Positions 62,254-64,000 of a stretch of DNA of 64,000 nt are shown here, piece by piece. The notes beneath the pieces were generated by a model. That model was not told the DNA's origin. It made no database searches and saw nothing but the letters and a program-made list of their open reading frames with translations. The stretch's first letter is position 1. Each line of letters begins with the position of its first letter. A program made the position numbers and the translations under genes. This stretch comes from Microvirga roseola (GTDB taxonomy: Bacteria; Pseudomonadota; Alphaproteobacteria; Rhizobiales; Beijerinckiaceae), in NCBI RefSeq assembly GCF_020866965.1, contig NZ_JAJATX010000010.1, positions 27,173 through 91,172 on the forward strand, in the 5' to 3' direction.

Positions 62254-63378
62254 TCAGGCCGGAGTCCTGAGACCTTCGACGTTGAAGACCGGAACCGGCC
62301 TGCTCAGGCCTTTCAGTTGAAGGTCCCCGATAGGTTGAAGATCGGCGATTTCGCCGATCTCGGAGGCGATGCGCTGGGTAACCAGAATCTGGCTGTCCAG
62401 GGCCTCCGCGCAAAGGCGGGCCGCCACATTGGTGACGGTTCCGATGGCGGCATAGTCGAACCGCCCTTCGAAGCCGATCCGCCCGAGCGTGGCGTAGCCC
62501 TGGGCGATGCCGAGCCCGAAGCCTATGGCGTAGCCGCGTAGTTCCCAATTTTGGGCCAGCCCGTGAAACCGATCGCGCATGGCGGCGGCAAGCCTCACGG
62601 CGCGGGAGGCCGGATCGGAGCAGGGCAGGGGATCGTTGAAGATGATCATCATGCCGTCGCCGAGGAAGCGCTCGAGTGTCCCTTGCGCCTCATGGATGAG
62701 CGGGCCGAGCGCCGCATGGTAGGCATTCAGGAGGTCCACGATCTCCTCCGGCTCGGCGATCTCCGCAAAACTGGTGAAGCCCCGCAGGTCGCAGAACAGG
62801 GCGACGATCTCGCAGCGATGATGGTCGAGGATCGGAGCCTCGCGGCCTTGCGAGATGATCATGTCAGCCAGTTGCGGCGGCAGGAACCGCCTTAACTCGC
62901 GCATGCGCTCCAGTTCCTGCACCTGTTGCCGGACGCGGCTTTCCAGATCCTGGTTCATGGCGGCCAACTCTTCCGCCTGCGTTTGGATCGTGTCGTAGAG
63001 CGTTTTGACGCGCAGGAGCGAGCGCACCCGCGCGACAAGGGTCGTCTGGTCGAAAGGTTTGGTGATGTAGTCGTCGCCGCCGGCGTCGAGGCCCTCCACC
63101 ACGTCCTCCGTGCTGGAGCGCGCCGTAAGCAGCAGGATCGGGATGGTCCGCGTTGCGGGGTCGGCCTTAAGCCTCTTCGTCACTTCGATGCCGTCGATCT
63201 CCGGCATCATGACGTCGAGGAGGATCAGGTCAGGTCGAAGCGCATGTGTCCGCTCGATGGCCTCGCGCCCGTTCCTCGCCATTTCGACGGCGTACCCCTG
63301 GGCCGTCAGACGCATCGTGACGATATCAAGGTTCTCGGCGACGTCGTCCACGACCAGGATGAGAGGACGCTCGCGCAT
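62254..63378 (-). CDS. Response regulator with class III nucleotide cyclase output
   Basis: A 374-aa protein. Receiver domain at 1-120 with phosphoacceptor Asp in LILLDVMMPEIDG (about residue 54), conserved Thr/Ser in LLLTAR and Lys in YITKPF. A coiled-coil linker (about 125-165) leads to a CHD cyclase domain (about 185-370). Metal Asp residues are in FCDLRGF and FLGDGMMIIF, and the transition-state Asn/Arg in TVTNVAARL. The usual adenine-selecting Lys position has Arg (ERFLGD), with Thr (IGT) as its partner, so nucleotide specificity is uncertain. Last gene of the kinase-regulator-cyclase operon. Confidence 0.9.
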   Translation of the reverse strand: MRERPLILVVDDVAENLDIVTMRLTAQGYAVEMARNGREAIERTHALRPDLILLDVMMPEIDGIEVTKRLKADPATRTIPILLLTARSSTEDVVEGLDAGGDDYITKPFDQTTLVARVRSLLRVKTLYDTIQTQAEELAAMNQDLESRVRQQVQELERMRELRRFLPPQLADMIISQGREAPILDHHRCEIVALFCDLRGFTSFAEIAEPEEIVDLLNAYHAALGPLIHEAQGTLERFLGDGMMIIFNDPLPCSDPASRAVRLAAAMRDRFHGLAQNWELRGYAIGFGLGIAQGYATLGRIGFEGRFDYAAIGTVTNVAARLCAEALDSQILVTQRIASEIGEIADLQPIGDLQLKGLSRPVPVFNVEGLRTPA

Positions 63379-63392
63379 GGAGGCTCCGTTTG

Positions 63393-63761
63393 TCAGTCCA
63401 GGAACTCGCGCACAATCGCGAGGAGCTGGCGGGGGCTGAAGGGCTTGGCGATGTAGGCGTTGCAGCCGGCTTCCCGGGCCTTCTCCTCGTCTCCGGAGAG
63501 GGCATAGGACGTCACGGCCACGATAGGGACGTGGTGGAGGCCGGGATCGGCCCGGATCAGGCGGATTGCCTCATAGCCGTTCAGAATGGGAAGCTGGATG
63601 TCCATGACGATCAGATCGGGCTTCACCTCCGCTGCGAGGCCGACGGCCATGAGGCCGTCATGCGCCTCGACGATAGCGAAGCCCGCATTCGTCAGGACAT
63701 CGCGCATGATCTGCCGGTTGTCCTCCGTGTCTTCGACGATCAGGATGCAGCTTCCCGTCAT
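63393..63761 (-). CDS. Single-domain response regulator (CheY/DivK-like)
   Basis: A 122-aa receiver domain with no output. ATG 63761 has GGAGG upstream. Acidic pair VEDTED, phosphoacceptor Asp in LIVMDIQLPILNGYEA (about residue 53), Thr in AVTSYA and Lys in YIAKPF are all present. VEDTEDNRQIMRDVL and the LPILNGYE sequence recall DivK-type regulators. It overlaps the kinase stop by four bases and lies 14 nt before the cyclase gene, so it could shuttle phosphate between them. Confidence 0.92.
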   Translation of the reverse strand: MTGSCILIVEDTEDNRQIMRDVLTNAGFAIVEAHDGLMAVGLAAEVKPDLIVMDIQLPILNGYEAIRLIRADPGLHHVPIVAVTSYALSGDEEKAREAGCNAYIAKPFSPRQLLAIVREFLD

Positions 63762-64000
63762 GCGACCTCCATATCCGCGCATGCCGGATCGAGGGGCAGG
63801 TCGATCGTGAAAGTCGAGCCGCATCCGATCTCGGAGTGGACCGTGAGCGATCCACCATGCATCTCGACGATCCGTTTGGAGATGGCGAGACCAAGCCCTG
63901 TACCGCCCTGGCCGGCCGCGGACGCATTGGTGCCCTGTTGGAAGGCGCCGAAGATCAGCTGCTGATCCTCCGGCGTGATCCCGATCCCCGTATCAGTCAG
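63758..64000 (-). CDS. Sensor histidine kinase, C-terminal end (cut by window edge)
   Basis: The last 80 residues of a histidine kinase enter from the right edge. The ATP-binding G1 box (DTGIGITPED), F box region (IFGAFQQG) and G2 box (GGTGLGLAISKRIVEMHGG) are intact, followed by a short tail. Sensor and dimerisation domains are outside the window. The stop overlaps the response regulator start (ATGA), so it is the cognate kinase or hybrid kinase of the downstream regulators. Confidence 0.9.
   Translation of the reverse strand: MTDTGIGITPEDQQLIFGAFQQGTNASAAGQGGTGLGLAISKRIVEMHGGSLTVHSEIGCGSTFTIDLPLDPACADMEVA

Overview
The window is a 64 kb piece of a GC-rich alphaproteobacterial chromosome. 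Gene content points to Hyphomicrobiales (Rhizobiales), with Microvirga/Methylobacteriaceae-like or Bosea-like soil and plant-associated bacteria as the best guess. The signs are many SBP-dependent ABC and TRAP importers, an iron-uptake set with imelysins, a urt-ure urea operon, a two-CSD cold-shock protein and a receiver-cyclase signalling operon. No tRNA, rRNA, CRISPR array, transposase or integrase was seen. The taxonomic guess is inference from gene content.

Layout. (1) 1-5616: sugar ABC importer (permease cut by the left edge, binding protein), divergent LacI regulator with a palindromic operator, GH43 beta-xylosidase-like enzyme and a Gfo/Idh/MocA dehydrogenase; a hemicellulose-sugar locus. 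(2) 5817-6575: a small secreted RTX protein. (3) 6783-12871: a tightly coupled periplasmic iron cluster, imelysin / multicopper oxidase / DUF1111 cytochrome / second imelysin / DUF1513, behind an Irr-box-like palindrome. (4) 12838-21264: a carboxylate catabolic locus with an SDR, an acyl-CoA ligase and IclR on the minus strand, facing a fused TRAP permease, its binding protein, a second SDR and a PCC/DUF296 protein. Two copies of one 17-bp palindrome lie between the halves. (5) 21328-28907: siderophore uptake (SIP, fused FhuB, FhuD; divergent TonB receptor and FhuC). (6) 29049-40194: sigma-54-type promoter, urtABCDE, ureD, fused ureAB, ureC, ureE, ureF, ureG and a HupE/UreJ protein, all on one strand. 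(7) 40455-41893: VWA and J-domain protein pair. (8) 41968-48531: GntR regulator divergent from a TRAP transporter, a UxaA-family dehydratase and a D-threonine-aldolase-like PLP enzyme. (9) 48596-50517: FUSC protein and a membrane-anchored coiled-coil protein. (10) 50657-59787: hexuronate catabolism, uxuR-uxuA facing uxaC, a complete ABC importer and a UxuB-type dehydrogenase. (11) 60016-63761 and beyond: two-CSD cold-shock protein, PhoH, then histidine kinase (cut by the right edge), CheY-like regulator and receiver-cyclase.

How it fits together. The window is mostly uptake and catabolism of plant-derived carbon (xylosides, hexuronates, carboxylates), nitrogen (urea under probable RpoN control) and iron. 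GH43 plus a hexuronate pathway would suit glucuronoxylan-type debris. Three of the transport operons carry a strong hairpin just between the binding-protein gene and the first permease gene, which may set the excess of binding protein over membrane complex. The least explained items are the multicopper-oxidase-containing imelysin cluster, the two multi-enzyme TRAP loci with unknown substrates, the ABC importer inside the hexuronate operon, and two very short membrane-peptide frames (25554-25652 and 40292-40381).
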